This document shows, one piece after another, positions 26,104 through 35,674 of a stretch of 45,632 bases of DNA (the stretch's first letter is position 1; every line of letters begins with the position of its first letter). The position numbers and the translations under genes are program-made. The notes under the pieces are model-generated. The model was not told where the DNA came from. It saw nothing but the letters and a program-made list of their open reading frames with translations, and searched no databases. Source of the stretch: Alphaproteobacteria bacterium (GTDB lineage: Bacteria > Pseudomonadota > Alphaproteobacteria > Micropepsales > Micropepsaceae); assembly GCA_028865545.1 (NCBI GenBank), contig JAGWJY010000029.1, positions 1 through 45,632 on the forward strand. Direction: 5' to 3'.

Positions 26104-29100
26104 ATGGCTGAGGCAAAGAAGCCCGCCGGGTTTGTGCATCTTCGGGTGAAGAGCGCCTATTCGCTGCTCGAAGGGGCGGTGCGTCCGAAGGAGCTGGCGG
26201 ATTTGACCCGCGGGGGTGGTATGCCGGCCGTGGCCGTCACCGACGTCAACAACCTGTTCGGCGTCTTCGAAATCTCGGAGACCTTGGCCAAGGCGGGCGT
26301 ACAGCCGATTGTCGGCTGTCTGCTGGCGGTGGAATTGGGTGGCCGTCCGGCAGGCCCGGGCTCCCCAAACAAGCCGCCGATGCTGCCCCTGCTGGTGCAG
26401 AACGATGCCGGCTACCGCAATCTGATCAAACTTCTCAGTGCCGCTTATCTGGGTGCCGAGCCGGGCGACTGGCCGCATGTGACAGCCGCTGCGCTGGCGG
26501 ACCATTCGGAAGGTCTGATTGCGCTGACTGGAGGCCCCGGCGGCCCGCTCAACCGCCTGATCGTCGATGGCCAGCCGGACGCCGCGGCTGCGCTCCTGGA
26601 CCGTCTCGCGGCCGCGTTCCCCGACCGGCTTTATGTCGAGCTGCAGCGCCACGGCTTGTCCGAAGAACGCGCGGCGGAAGACGGCTTGATCGATCTCGCC
26701 TATGCCAGGAACCTACCGCTGGTGGCGACCAACGATGTGCATTTCGGTGCGGCCAACATGTACGAGGCGCACGACGCGCTGCTCTGCATCGCCGACGGCA
26801 CCTTTGTTTCGCAGGACGATCGCAGGCGGCTGACCCGCGAGCATCGTTTCAAATCGGCCGCCGAGATGGCGGCGCAGTTCGCCGATCTGCCGGAGGCGAT
26901 CGAGAACACGGTGGAGATCGCCAAGCGCTGCGCCTTCCGGCCCAAGCGGCGCGACCCCATTCTGCCGCAATTCGTTCCGGAATCCGGGCGTTCGCCGGAA
27001 GACGAATTGCGCGTCCAGGCCGAGGCGGGCCTCACGCGCCGGCTGGCGCGGCACGGTCGCCATGCCGACGAGGAGGTCTATCGGGCCCGCCTGGAGTACG
27101 AGCTCGGCGTCATCATCAAGATGCAGTTCCCGGGTTACTTCCTGATCGTCTCCGACTTCATGAAGTGGACGCGCGGGCAGGGCATCCCCGTGGGCGTGCG
27201 CGGTTCCGGCGCCACTTCGCTGGTCGCCTGGGCGCTGGACATCACCAACCTCGATCCCATCCGCTTCGGCCTGCTGTTCGAACGCTTCCTCAATCCCGAA
27301 CGTATCTCGATGCCGGACTTCGACATCGACTTCTGCCAGGAGCGGCGCGACGAGGTGGTGCGCTATGTGCGCAACAAGTACGGCCACGAGAAGGTGGCGC
27401 ACATCATCGCGCTCGGTTCGTTGCAGGCGCGCGCCGCCGTGCGCGACGCGGGGCGCGTGCTGCAAATGCCGCTGGGTCTGGTCGACCGCATCGCCAAGCT
27501 AATCCCCAATCCGCCCGGCCGTCATGTCGAGCTGTCCGACGCCATGGAGACCGAGCCGCGGTTGCAGCAGATCGCCGAGCAGGAGCCGATAGCCGAGCGG
27601 CTGTTCTCGATCGTCGAAAAGATCGAAGGGCTTTACCGCCACGCCTCCACTCATCCCGCCGGCGTGGTGATCGGCGACCGTCCGTTGGACGAATTGCTGC
27701 CGCTCTATCGCGATCCGCGTTCGGAAATGCCGGTCACCCAGTTCGACTACGAGGATGCCGAGAAGGCGGGCCTGGTGAAGTTCGACTTCCTGGGCTTGAA
27801 GACGCTGACTGTCATCGCCAAGGCCGAGGAACTGCTGAAACGCCGCGGCATCGAGCTCGACACGCAGAACATCGATTTCGACGACCGCGCCACCTTCGAC
27901 ATGCTGGCGAAAGGCGACTCTGTCGGCGTGTTTCAGCTGGAAGGTGCGGGCATGCGCGATCTGATGCGCAAGATGAAGCCCGACCACATCAACGATCTGG
28001 TCGCGCTCGTGGCGCTCTATCGCCCGGGTCCGATGGATTCGATCCCGAAATACATCGCTTGCAAGAACGGGCGCGAAGCACCGGAATATCTGCATCCCAT
28101 GCTCGAGCCGATCCTGAAGGAAACCTTCGGGGTGATGACGTATCAGGAAGACGTCATGCGCATCGCGCGCGAGTTGGGCGGCTACACGATGGGGCAGGCC
28201 GATCTTCTGCGCCGCGCCATGGGCAAGAAGATTCCGTCCGAAATGGCCAAGCACCGCGAATTGTTCATCAAGGGTGCGGGCGAAAAGGGAGTCTTGCCGT
28301 CGGTCGCCGAGCAGATCTTTGAGCAGGCCGCGAAGTTCGCCGGCTACGGCTTCAACAAAGGCCACGCCGCCGCCTATGCCCAGGTCGCCTATCAGACGGC
28401 CTATCTGAAGGCGAATTATCCGGTCGAATTCCTTGCCGCTTCGATGACGCTGGATATCGGCAATACCGACCGGCTGAACGTCTTCCGTCAGGAAGCGCAG
28501 CGGCTCGGCATCAAGGTCCAGGCGCCGGATATCAACCGCTCCGAAGCGTTCTTCGCTTGCGATGCCGAGGCAGGCACCATTTTCTATGCGCTCGCGGCGG
28601 TGAAGGGCGTCGGCCGCCAGGCGATGGACCATGTCGTCGCCGCCCGCCATGAGGGCGGTCCGTTCAAAAGCGTCGGCGATTTCGCTGCGCGTGTGGACCC
28701 AAGGCTGATCAACAAGCGGGCCTTCGAAAGCCTGACGCGAGCCGGTGCCTTCGATGCACTCAATCCCAACCGCCGCCAGATGGTCGAGTCGGCCGAATTG
28801 CTGCTCGGCAGTGCGGCGCGCAATGTGCAGGAACGCGAGAGCGGCCAGACGAGTCTGTTCGGCGGTCCGGCGCAGAGCGAAAGCGAAGTGCGCCTGCCGG
28901 TGGTTCCGGAATGGCCGGCGCATGAAAGGCTGAGCGAGGAGTTCAGCGCCATCGGCTTCTATCTGTCCGGTCATCCGCTCGACGCCTATGCGGCGGCGCT
29001 GAAACGACTGGGCGCCGTCGATTATGCCTCCTTGCTCGAAGATCGTCGCCGTTCGAGTTTTCGCGTCGTCCTGGCCGGAACGGTTATCCGCAAGCAGGAG

Positions 29101-29535
29101 CGGCGAGGCCGCAACGACCAGCCTTTCGGCTTCGTCTCCTTGTCGGATCCGACCGGCATGTACGAGGTGATGATATTCTCCGAGGTGCTGTTGGCTTCGC
29201 GCCCGCTTCTCGAACCGGGCAAGCCCGTTCTTCTGACGGCTGCCGCGGATTGGGACGGCGAAGAGCTGAAGCTCCGCGCCTTGTCCATCACCGATCTTGC
29301 GCAGGCCGCGGCGCAGGCAGGCGAGGGCCTGCGCATCCGTCTGAGCGATGCGTCGGCGCTCGGTGCGCTTGCGGAGCAACTGCGCCAGCCCGGCAAAGGC
29401 ATCATCACCTTCGTCGTCCCCGGCGCGGCCGGCGAGGAAGTCGAGATCGCGCTGCCCAAAAAGCAGCAGGTGACCGTGGTCATGAAGGACACGATCCGGA
29501 CCTTGCCGGGCGTCGTGGCGGTGGATTCCGTCTGA
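26104..29535 (+). CDS. dnaE: DNA polymerase III subunit alpha
   Basis: This 1143-residue enzyme is the replicative polymerase. Domains in order: N-terminal PHP domain starting at H12 (FVHLRVKSAYSLLEGA), polymerase core with the catalytic PDFDIDFCQERRDEV (D405, D407), the fingers (GFNKGHAAAYAQVAYQTAYL), a helix-hairpin-helix region, an OB fold (FGFVSLSDPTGMYEVMIFSE) and a C-terminal domain. It lacks a proofreading domain, so it is DnaE1-type. The ATG gives MAEAKKPAGFVHL; a GTG 19 codons earlier is in frame but without homology. The C-terminal region of this copy is near the common length. Confidence 0.96.
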   Translation: MAEAKKPAGFVHLRVKSAYSLLEGAVRPKELADLTRGGGMPAVAVTDVNNLFGVFEISETLAKAGVQPIVGCLLAVELGGRPAGPGSPNKPPMLPLLVQNDAGYRNLIKLLSAAYLGAEPGDWPHVTAAALADHSEGLIALTGGPGGPLNRLIVDGQPDAAAALLDRLAAAFPDRLYVELQRHGLSEERAAEDGLIDLAYARNLPLVATNDVHFGAANMYEAHDALLCIADGTFVSQDDRRRLTREHRFKSAAEMAAQFADLPEAIENTVEIAKRCAFRPKRRDPILPQFVPESGRSPEDELRVQAEAGLTRRLARHGRHADEEVYRARLEYELGVIIKMQFPGYFLIVSDFMKWTRGQGIPVGVRGSGATSLVAWALDITNLDPIRFGLLFERFLNPERISMPDFDIDFCQERRDEVVRYVRNKYGHEKVAHIIALGSLQARAAVRDAGRVLQMPLGLVDRIAKLIPNPPGRHVELSDAMETEPRLQQIAEQEPIAERLFSIVEKIEGLYRHASTHPAGVVIGDRPLDELLPLYRDPRSEMPVTQFDYEDAEKAGLVKFDFLGLKTLTVIAKAEELLKRRGIELDTQNIDFDDRATFDMLAKGDSVGVFQLEGAGMRDLMRKMKPDHINDLVALVALYRPGPMDSIPKYIACKNGREAPEYLHPMLEPILKETFGVMTYQEDVMRIARELGGYTMGQADLLRRAMGKKIPSEMAKHRELFIKGAGEKGVLPSVAEQIFEQAAKFAGYGFNKGHAAAYAQVAYQTAYLKANYPVEFLAASMTLDIGNTDRLNVFRQEAQRLGIKVQAPDINRSEAFFACDAEAGTIFYALAAVKGVGRQAMDHVVAARHEGGPFKSVGDFAARVDPRLINKRAFESLTRAGAFDALNPNRRQMVESAELLLGSAARNVQERESGQTSLFGGPAQSESEVRLPVVPEWPAHERLSEEFSAIGFYLSGHPLDAYAAALKRLGAVDYASLLEDRRRSSFRVVLAGTVIRKQERRGRNDQPFGFVSLSDPTGMYEVMIFSEVLLASRPLLEPGKPVLLTAAADWDGEELKLRALSITDLAQAAAQAGEGLRIRLSDASALGALAEQLRQPGKGIITFVVPGAAGEEVEIALPKKQQVTVVMKDTIRTLPGVVAVDSV

Positions 29536-29553
29536 TTTTCCGACGGAGCGGAT

Positions 29554-30741
29554 TCAGCGATGAGCGGTTGCTTGTTCGATCCGCGATAGGCCCTCGCGCA
29601 AGCGCTCCGGATCCTGTGCAAAGCAGATGCGCAGATAGGAGTCGTTGCCGACCTCGTCGTCGAGGCCGAACGCTGATCCGGGCGACACGCCGACACGATG
29701 GTTGAGGACGAGATCACGCGCATAAGCAAAGCTGTCCGTCAGACCTTCGACCTGCAGGAAGCCGTAGAACGCGCCGTCGGGCTTTATCCAGCGTATGCGG
29801 TTATGACCGTCGAGGAATTTCTGCACGATATCGCGTCCCGCGCGGCAACGCTCCAGCATCTCCGACCGGAAACGGTCGCCTTCGGCCGATAGCGCTGCCA
29901 GCGCGCCGTACTGTGCGAAGGTTGCTGGCCCCGTGTTGTTGGCGATGCAGATGACGTCCATCGGCTCGTCGAGCGAAGGCGGATGCACCAGCCAGCCGAT
30001 GCGCCAGCCGGTCATCGCCCAAGGTTTGGAGAAACTGTTGATCACGAAGAGATCGTCTTCGGGATCGGCGATCTGCAGGAACGACGGCGCATGCGTGCTG
30101 CCGTCGTAAACCAGCGTGCCATAGACCTCGTCGCTGATGATCGCGATGCCGCGCTTGCGCGCAAAATCCAGAATGGCCTGCTGTTCTGCGCGCGAGGCCG
30201 TCCATCCCGTGGGATTTCCGGGTGAGCAAACGAAGATGGCCTTGGTGCGCGCGTCGCATTGCGCGAACAGCTTGTCGAGATCGAGGCGCCAGCGCGCGGG
30301 CGTGCCGTGCCAGTCTTCTTCCAGTCTGGCAAAGCGAAGCTCGGCCCCGACGGCTTGGGCGGCCTGGAAAATGCTCGGCCAGATCGGCGAGACCATGACG
30401 ACATTGTCGCCGGTCTCGATCAGGCATTGCAGCGCCGTCACCACCGCCAACGTCGCCGCTCCCGGTACGGAGATGCGTTCGACGCCGACATCAACGCCCG
30501 CCGTCCGCTTGTGGTAGTCCCGCAAAGCCTGCCGCAGCGCCATCATGCCCCGCGCGTGGTTGTAGAAGGTCGCGCCGTCGTCCAGGGCGCGCTTGGCGGC
30601 CTCGCGGATGAAAGCCGGCGTGACCAGATCGGTCTCCCCGAACCACAAAGGGATGATGTCCTGCTGGCCGAGGCCAAGGGACGAGACGCGGCCGATGCCG
30701 TTGTGCACAAGACTGAGAATGGAGGGGCGGATGGGCGACAT
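29554..30741 (-). CDS. PLP-dependent class I aminotransferase
   Basis: The 395-residue protein is a fold-type I aminotransferase of the aspartate-aminotransferase superfamily. Family residues are visible: N176 in SPGNPTGW, D204 and Y207 in IISDEVYG, the Schiff-base lysine K239 in NSFSKPWAMTGWRIGW, and a substrate-carboxylate arginine near the C-terminus (YLRICFA). The substrate cannot be fixed. The start was set at MSPIRPSIL; the frame is open 37 codons further upstream without homology. It converges on dnaE with an 18-base gap and is divergent from rpsB. Confidence 0.9.
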   Translation of the reverse strand: MSPIRPSILSLVHNGIGRVSSLGLGQQDIIPLWFGETDLVTPAFIREAAKRALDDGATFYNHARGMMALRQALRDYHKRTAGVDVGVERISVPGAATLAVVTALQCLIETGDNVVMVSPIWPSIFQAAQAVGAELRFARLEEDWHGTPARWRLDLDKLFAQCDARTKAIFVCSPGNPTGWTASRAEQQAILDFARKRGIAIISDEVYGTLVYDGSTHAPSFLQIADPEDDLFVINSFSKPWAMTGWRIGWLVHPPSLDEPMDVICIANNTGPATFAQYGALAALSAEGDRFRSEMLERCRAGRDIVQKFLDGHNRIRWIKPDGAFYGFLQVEGLTDSFAYARDLVLNHRVGVSPGSAFGLDDEVGNDSYLRICFAQDPERLREGLSRIEQATAHR

Positions 30742-30814
30742 GACTTTTGGGTAGCATACAATTCGCGCCGCCGCCCGCCTTCCAGACGCCCGGCTGACCG
30801 GACAAAAACGCAAC

Positions 30815-30843
30815 TTGCGCGGCCCCGGCCCAACCCCTATAAA
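30815..30843 (+). promoter_or_regulatory. Promoter of the rpsB-tsf operon
   Basis: TTGCGC (30815-30820) and TATAAA (30838-30843) are separated by exactly 17 bases, the best promoter in the window. Transcription would begin near 30850, leaving a leader of about 110 bases before rpsB. Confidence 0.7.
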
Positions 30844-30849
30844 CCGCGC

Positions 30850-30958
30850 CATTCCGCACGCGAGGGTGGGTTCATGGAGGGTGTTCCTCCGTCCCCGTCC
30901 GGTGCCCGTAAAGGGTGACTCCTCGTGTCTGGCTAACCGGAAAAGGAGAAGTATTTCA
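30850..30958 (+). promoter_or_regulatory. rpsB leader with hairpin and 14-codon reading frame
   Basis: The leader carries a hairpin GGAGG-GTGTT-CCTCC (30876-30890) and a second potential stem CCC-GTAAA-GGG (30905-30915). A 14-codon frame (ATG 30874, TGA 30916-30918, [14 protein letters not shown]) has a purine-rich GAGGG seven bases before its ATG and overlaps the first hairpin. The rpsB ribosome-binding site AAAGGAG is at 30942-30948. Ribosomal protein S2 represses its own leader in some bacteria (established for other groups); whether this one does so is inference. Confidence 0.4.
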
Positions 30959-31744
30959 ATGGCATTGCCTGATTATTCCATGCGTCAACTCCTCGAGTCG
31001 GGCGCTCATTTCGGCCATCGCACCCAGCGCTGGAATCCGAAAATGTCGCCCTTCATCTATGGATCGCGCAACGACATCCACATCATCGACCTGACCCAGA
31101 CCGTGCCCTTGCTGCACCAGGCCCTCGTGGCCCTGCGCGAAGTGGCGGCGGGCGGCGGTCGTATCCTCTTCGTCGGTACGAAGCGCCAGGCTTCCGAGCC
31201 GATCGCGGCGGCGGCCAAGCGTTGCGCCCAGTATTACGTCAATCATCGCTGGCTTGGCGGCACGCTGACCAACTGGCAGACCATATCCAATTCGATCAAG
31301 CGGCTTCGTTCGATCGAAGAGACGTTGGGGTCGGCGCAGGGCTCGGGCCTGACCAAGAAGGAATTGCTCGGCCTGCTGCGCGAACGCGACAAGCTTGAGC
31401 GCGCGCTTGGCGGCATCAAGGAAATGGGCGGTCTGCCGAACATGTTGTTCGTGATCGATACGAACAAGGAAGCTATCGCGATTTCGGAAGCAAGGAAGCT
31501 CGGCATTCCCGTGACCGCGATCCTCGACTCGAACTGCGACCCGGATGGCATCGCCTATCCGATCCCCGGCAACGACGACGCGGCCCGCGCCATCGCGCTG
31601 TATTGCGATCTGGTTGCCCGCTCCGTGATCGACGGTCTGTCGGCCGGTCAGGTTGCGTCTGGCCTCGACACCGGCGAGTCCGAGGTCGTGCCTGACATGA
31701 CGCCTGCCGCTGAAGTGTCGGCCGAAGGAACGCCCGCCGTCTGA
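30959..31744 (+). CDS. rpsB: 30S ribosomal protein S2
   Basis: This 261-residue protein binds 16S rRNA in the head-body junction of the small subunit. Typical segments are [34 protein letters not shown] and [20 protein letters not shown]. The C-terminal acidic/alanine-rich tail of about 30 residues is common in alphaproteobacteria. A strong AAAGGAG site lies 11 bases before the ATG. It is the first gene of the rpsB-tsf-pyrH-frr unit. Confidence 0.98.
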   Translation: MALPDYSMRQLLESGAHFGHRTQRWNPKMSPFIYGSRNDIHIIDLTQTVPLLHQALVALREVAAGGGRILFVGTKRQASEPIAAAAKRCAQYYVNHRWLGGTLTNWQTISNSIKRLRSIEETLGSAQGSGLTKKELLGLLRERDKLERALGGIKEMGGLPNMLFVIDTNKEAIAISEARKLGIPVTAILDSNCDPDGIAYPIPGNDDAARAIALYCDLVARSVIDGLSAGQVASGLDTGESEVVPDMTPAAEVSAEGTPAV

Positions 31745-31766
31745 CGGCAATCAAACGGAGGCCATA

Positions 31767-32687
31767 ATGGCGAATATCACCGCACCGATGGTGAAGGACC
31801 TGCGCGACAAAACCGGCGCGGGCATGATGGACTGCAAGAAGGCGCTGAACGAGACCGGCGGCGACATGGAAGCCGCCGTCGACTGGCTGCGCAAGAACGG
31901 TCTGTCCAAGGCTGCGAAGAAGTCCGGCCGCGTCGCTGCGGAAGGCCTGGTTGGCGTCGCGGTTGGTGGCGATGCGGGCGCGTTGGTGGAGGTCAATTCG
32001 GAGACCGACTTCGTCGCGCGCAATGACGAGTTCAAGGAGTTCGTCAAAAAGGCCGCGGAGCTTGCGCTGACGGAAGGCTGCGACGCCGAAAAGCTCTTGT
32101 CCAAGCCGATGGGCGGGAAAAGCGTGCAGCAGACCCTGACGGAAATGATCGCCAAGATCGGCGAGAACATGAGCGTGCGCCGTGCCGTGGCGCTGTCGGT
32201 GTCGCCCGGCGTGGTGGCGTCCTATGTTCACAATGCCGCTTCGCCGGAACTGGGCAAGATCGGCGTTCTGGTGGCGCTGAAGTCGACCGCCGACAAGGAC
32301 AAGCTGGCCGCGCTCGGCAAGCAGCTCGCCATGCACGTCGCCGCCGCGGCGCCGCTGGCGCTGACCCCCGAACATCTGTCGAAGGAGGTCGTGGACCGCG
32401 AGCGTGCGGTTCAGGTCGATCTCGCACGCCAGTCGGGCAAGCCGGAGAACGTCATCGAGAAAATGCTCGAAGGCCGTATGCGGAAGTTCTACGAGGACAC
32501 CGTGTTGCTGTCGCAGACCTTCGTTATCGACGGTGAGACCCAGATTAAAAAGGTTCTTGAAAAGGCTTCCAAGGATCTCGGCGCGCCGGTGGAGATTGCC
32601 GGCTTTGTTCGCTTCCAGGTCGGCGAGGGTATAGATAAGGTGGATGACGACTTCGCCGACGAAGTGAGCAAGCTCGCCGGCCATTGA
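31767..32687 (+). CDS. tsf: Elongation factor Ts
   Basis: This 306-residue factor exchanges GDP for GTP on EF-Tu. The N-terminal UBA-like module ([20 protein letters not shown]) is followed by the core with the EF-Tu contact [16 protein letters not shown], a coiled-coil and the C-terminal module. The ATG is preceded by ACGGAGG, 22 bases after rpsB. Length is normal for the family. Confidence 0.98.
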   Translation: MANITAPMVKDLRDKTGAGMMDCKKALNETGGDMEAAVDWLRKNGLSKAAKKSGRVAAEGLVGVAVGGDAGALVEVNSETDFVARNDEFKEFVKKAAELALTEGCDAEKLLSKPMGGKSVQQTLTEMIAKIGENMSVRRAVALSVSPGVVASYVHNAASPELGKIGVLVALKSTADKDKLAALGKQLAMHVAAAAPLALTPEHLSKEVVDRERAVQVDLARQSGKPENVIEKMLEGRMRKFYEDTVLLSQTFVIDGETQIKKVLEKASKDLGAPVEIAGFVRFQVGEGIDKVDDDFADEVSKLAGH

Positions 32688-32698
32688 AAGACCGCACC

Positions 32699-33442
32699 AT
32701 GTCCTCGACGCCAAAATACAGCCGGGTGCTTCTGAAAGTCTCCGGCGAGGCGTTGATGGGGGCGCAAGCCTTCGGGATCGACACCGCGACCGTCGACCGC
32801 ATCGCCTCGGACGCGAAAGAGGCGGTGGATGCCGGCGTGCAGCTCTGCATGGTGATCGGCGGAGGTAATATCTTCCGCGGACTGGCCGGCGCCGCCAAAG
32901 GCATCGAGCGTGCGACCGCCGATTACATGGGTATGCTCGCCACCGTGATGAATGCGCTGGCGATGCAGGCGGCACTTGAGCGGGTTGGCGTCGAAAGCCG
33001 CGTGCAATCCGCGATCCCCATGAGCACGGTATGCGAGCCCTATATCCGGCGCCGCGCCATCCGGCACATGGAAAAGGGCCGCGTCGTCATTTTCGCCGCT
33101 GGCACCGGCAATCCGTTCTTCACCACCGACACCGCTGCGGCGCTGCGGGCGGCGGAAATGAATTGCGATGCCTTGCTGAAAGGCACGCAGGTCGACGGTG
33201 TCTACAGCGCCGATCCGAAGAAGGTCGCCGGCGCCGAGCGCTACACCTCGCTCAGCTATCACGACGTTCTGTCGCGCGACCTGAAAGTGATGGACGCGGC
33301 CGCGATCAGTATTTCGCGCGAAAACAGGATTCCGATCGTCGTTTTTTCGATTCACGACAAAGGCACGCTCGTCGCCGTGTTGAAAGGTGTGGGGCGGGCG
33401 ACTGTCATCCAGGACGGAGGAGAGCATGTCCGAGACGTATAA
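32699..33442 (+). CDS. pyrH: UMP kinase
   Basis: This 247-residue amino-acid-kinase-fold enzyme phosphorylates UMP to UDP. Motifs are KVSGEALMG near the N-terminus, [32 protein letters not shown] and the aspartate-bearing [11 protein letters not shown]. The start ATG gives [19 protein letters not shown]; a TTG five codons earlier is possible. It follows tsf by 11 bases and overlaps frr by 17. Confidence 0.97.
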   Translation: MSSTPKYSRVLLKVSGEALMGAQAFGIDTATVDRIASDAKEAVDAGVQLCMVIGGGNIFRGLAGAAKGIERATADYMGMLATVMNALAMQAALERVGVESRVQSAIPMSTVCEPYIRRRAIRHMEKGRVVIFAAGTGNPFFTTDTAAALRAAEMNCDALLKGTQVDGVYSADPKKVAGAERYTSLSYHDVLSRDLKVMDAAAISISRENRIPIVVFSIHDKGTLVAVLKGVGRATVIQDGGEHVRDV

Positions 33443-33986
33443 TAAGGATGAGATGGGCCGCCGTATGAAGGGTGTCGTAACGACACTAAAAGGCGAGTTC
33501 GCCGGCCTTCGCACGGGACGCGCCAGCCCGGCGTTGCTTGATCCGGTCACCGTGGATGCCTATGGCAACCAGATGCACATCAGCCAGCTGGGCACGGTGT
33601 CCGCCCCGGAATCCCGTCTGCTGACCGTGCAGGTGTGGGACCGCAGCATGGTTAAGGCGGTCGACAAGGCGGTGCGGGATGCGGGGCTTGGTCTCAATCC
33701 GCAGGTGGACGGCCAGCTTCTGCGCATTCCCATTCCCGAGTTGAATGAGGAACGGCGCAAGGAACTTGCGAAATTGGCGCATAAATATGCCGAACAGGGT
33801 CGTATCGCAGTGCGCAACGTCCGGCGTGACGGCATGGAACTTCTGAAAAAGCTCGAAAAAGACCACAAGATCGGCCAGGACGAGCATCACAAGCTCGGCG
33901 ACGAGCTGCAGAAGCTGACGGACGCGAATATCAAGGAAATCGACCAGATGCTGCAGGGTAAAGAACAGGAGATCATGCAGGTCTGA
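33426..33986 (+). CDS. frr: Ribosome recycling factor
   Basis: The 186-residue factor splits post-termination ribosomes with EF-G. Conserved segments are [20 protein letters not shown], the hinge region [20 protein letters not shown] and [18 protein letters not shown] strong GGACGGAGGAG precedes the ATG inside the end of pyrH, with which it overlaps by 17 bases. It matches the usual 185 residues. Confidence 0.97.
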   Translation: MSETYNKDEMGRRMKGVVTTLKGEFAGLRTGRASPALLDPVTVDAYGNQMHISQLGTVSAPESRLLTVQVWDRSMVKAVDKAVRDAGLGLNPQVDGQLLRIPIPELNEERRKELAKLAHKYAEQGRIAVRNVRRDGMELLKKLEKDHKIGQDEHHKLGDELQKLTDANIKEIDQMLQGKEQEIMQV

Positions 33987-33997
33987 ATGGGCGTTGC

Positions 33998-34059
33998 TCT
34001 CCGGGCCGGAGAAGGTCAGCATGGGGAGGTTCGTTAACGTCCGTGCCCGGAAACCGGGC
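33998..34059 (+). promoter_or_regulatory. Two hairpins in the frr-uppS gap
   Basis: The 90-base gap holds TCTCCG-GGC-CGGAGA (33998-34012) and GCCCGG-AAA-CCGGGC (34045-34059), both perfect 6-bp stems with three-base loops. The second ends 17 bases before the uppS ATG. Neither has a T-run, so they look like transcript processing or attenuation elements, or a weak terminator for frr. I found no clear promoter for uppS between them. Confidence 0.4.
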
Positions 34060-34076
34060 GAAACTGGAAAGTAGGA

Positions 34077-34811
34077 ATGGTCGCCGCGTCGTGTAACAGC
34101 ACTCTTCCACGCCATGTCGCCATCATCATGGACGGCAACGGCCGGTGGGCGGCAAAACGGCGTCTGCCTCGGCAGGCCGGCCACGTGGCGGGCGTGAACG
34201 CGGTGCGTGAAGTTGTGCGTGCGGCCTGCGATATCGGTCTCGAGAATCTGACCCTCTACGCATTTTCGTCGGAGAACTGGAAACGGCCGGCCATGGAGGT
34301 CGGCGCCTTGATGGGGCTGTTCCGTCTCTATTTCCGCAATGATTTGGGCGAGCTGGTTGATCGCGGCGCACGCGTGCGAATCATCGGCAACCGCGGCCGC
34401 GTCGACGAAGACATCCGCCGGATGATCGAAGACGCCGAGCGGCGCACGCTGGGCAATGCCGGTCTCAATCTGACCTTCGCCTTTGATTATGGCGGGCAGG
34501 AGGAAATCGCCGCCGCCGCCCGGGAGCTGGCGCGCGCCGCCGCCGAAGGCAGGCTCGATCCTGAAACGATCACGCCTGAGCTGGTAAGCTCGCGCTTGTT
34601 CACCAGCGGTCTGCCCGAACCGGACCTTGTCATCCGCACCAGCGGCGAACGGCGGTTGAGCAATTTCCTTCTCTGGCAATCGGCTTATGCCGAGTTGATG
34701 TTCGTCGAGACGCTGTGGCCCGACTTCGGCCAGCAGGAGTTTCTCGACGCGCTCGACAAATTCACGCAGCGCGAACGGCGCTTCGGCGCGCTTCCGGAAT
34801 CCGCCGCGTGA
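34077..34811 (+). CDS. uppS: Isoprenyl transferase (undecaprenyl diphosphate synthase)
   Basis: This 244-residue cis-prenyltransferase makes the C55 lipid carrier of peptidoglycan and other glycan synthesis. Diphosphate-binding IIMDGNGRWA is at 16-25 (D19), with SSENWKRP, and the C-terminal DLVIRTSGERRLSNFLLWQ is the IPP-binding region. The ATG follows AAAGTAGGA. The stop overlaps the cdsA GTG by four bases (GTGA). Confidence 0.95.
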   Translation: MVAASCNSTLPRHVAIIMDGNGRWAAKRRLPRQAGHVAGVNAVREVVRAACDIGLENLTLYAFSSENWKRPAMEVGALMGLFRLYFRNDLGELVDRGARVRIIGNRGRVDEDIRRMIEDAERRTLGNAGLNLTFAFDYGGQEEIAAAARELARAAAEGRLDPETITPELVSSRLFTSGLPEPDLVIRTSGERRLSNFLLWQSAYAELMFVETLWPDFGQQEFLDALDKFTQRERRFGALPESAA

Positions 34812-35674
34812 GTAAGGCCCCCGACATTCTGACTATGACGGTGCCCGGGCCGCGCACCATCACATTTTCCCGCGACTGGATCACGCGGCCCGTGTTTGGC
34901 GTCGTGCTGGCGCTGATCGTGATTGCGGCGATCTATGGCGGCACGTCGTCGCTGGCGGTGGTCGTGGCGCTGGCTGCGTTTGCGGCCGCGCGCGAATGGC
35001 AGCGGGTGGTTGGTGAAGGGGCCTCCTCGCCGGAGCTGACGCCGACGGTGGCGACGATCTGGCTGATGCTGGCCGCGTTTGTCTTGTCGCCGCGCGGAAC
35101 CACGCCGTACATCGTTCTTCTCTGCGGTACGCTGCTGGTGCTGGCGCTCAGCGCGGCGCGGCACAGCCATCCCATATGGCGGGCGGGCGGCGTTCTCTAT
35201 TTGGGTATTCCGTCGCTGGCGATTCTGACGCTGAGAGATATCCCGCCGCATGGCGCCTGGTTGATCGGCGCGCTTTTCGCGGTGGTTTGGGCGACCGATA
35301 CCGGCGCGCTGGTGGTCGGCAACCTGGTCGGGGGAGCGAAGCTCGCGCCGGTGTTGTCGCCGAACAAGACGTGGTCTGGAACGATCGGCGGCATCGTCGC
35401 TGCCGCCGTCGCCGAGGCGATCTTCATCGCCTTGATCGGAGGCAACGCCTTCGCCGCCGCCTTGTTCGGCGCGGTGCTCGCGCTCTTCGCGCATGCCGGC
35501 GATTTGTTCGAGTCCTGGGTCAAGCGTCGCTTTCACATCAAGGACAGCGGCGGGCTGATCCCTGGTCATGGCGGCGTCCTTGATCGCGTCGACTCCACGC
35601 TTTTCGCGGTCGTGGCGTTGGAGGTTGCGGTTCTCGCCTTTCATCTCGACCCGCTGTTTGGAGCTCGCCCATGA
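34808..35674 (+). CDS. cdsA: Phosphatidate cytidylyltransferase
   Basis: This 288-residue membrane enzyme makes CDP-diacylglycerol from phosphatidate and CTP, the branch point of phospholipid synthesis. About eight hydrophobic helices are visible. The family signature at the C-terminal side is present: SPNKTWSGTIGG, AHAGDLFESWVKRRF, and KDSGGLIPGHGGVLDRVDS. The start is GTG within the GTGA overlap with uppS; this fits the N-terminus SKAPDILTMTVPG. The stop overlaps the dxr ATG. Confidence 0.95.
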   Translation: MSKAPDILTMTVPGPRTITFSRDWITRPVFGVVLALIVIAAIYGGTSSLAVVVALAAFAAAREWQRVVGEGASSPELTPTVATIWLMLAAFVLSPRGTTPYIVLLCGTLLVLALSAARHSHPIWRAGGVLYLGIPSLAILTLRDIPPHGAWLIGALFAVVWATDTGALVVGNLVGGAKLAPVLSPNKTWSGTIGGIVAAAVAEAIFIALIGGNAFAAALFGAVLALFAHAGDLFESWVKRRFHIKDSGGLIPGHGGVLDRVDSTLFAVVALEVAVLAFHLDPLFGARP

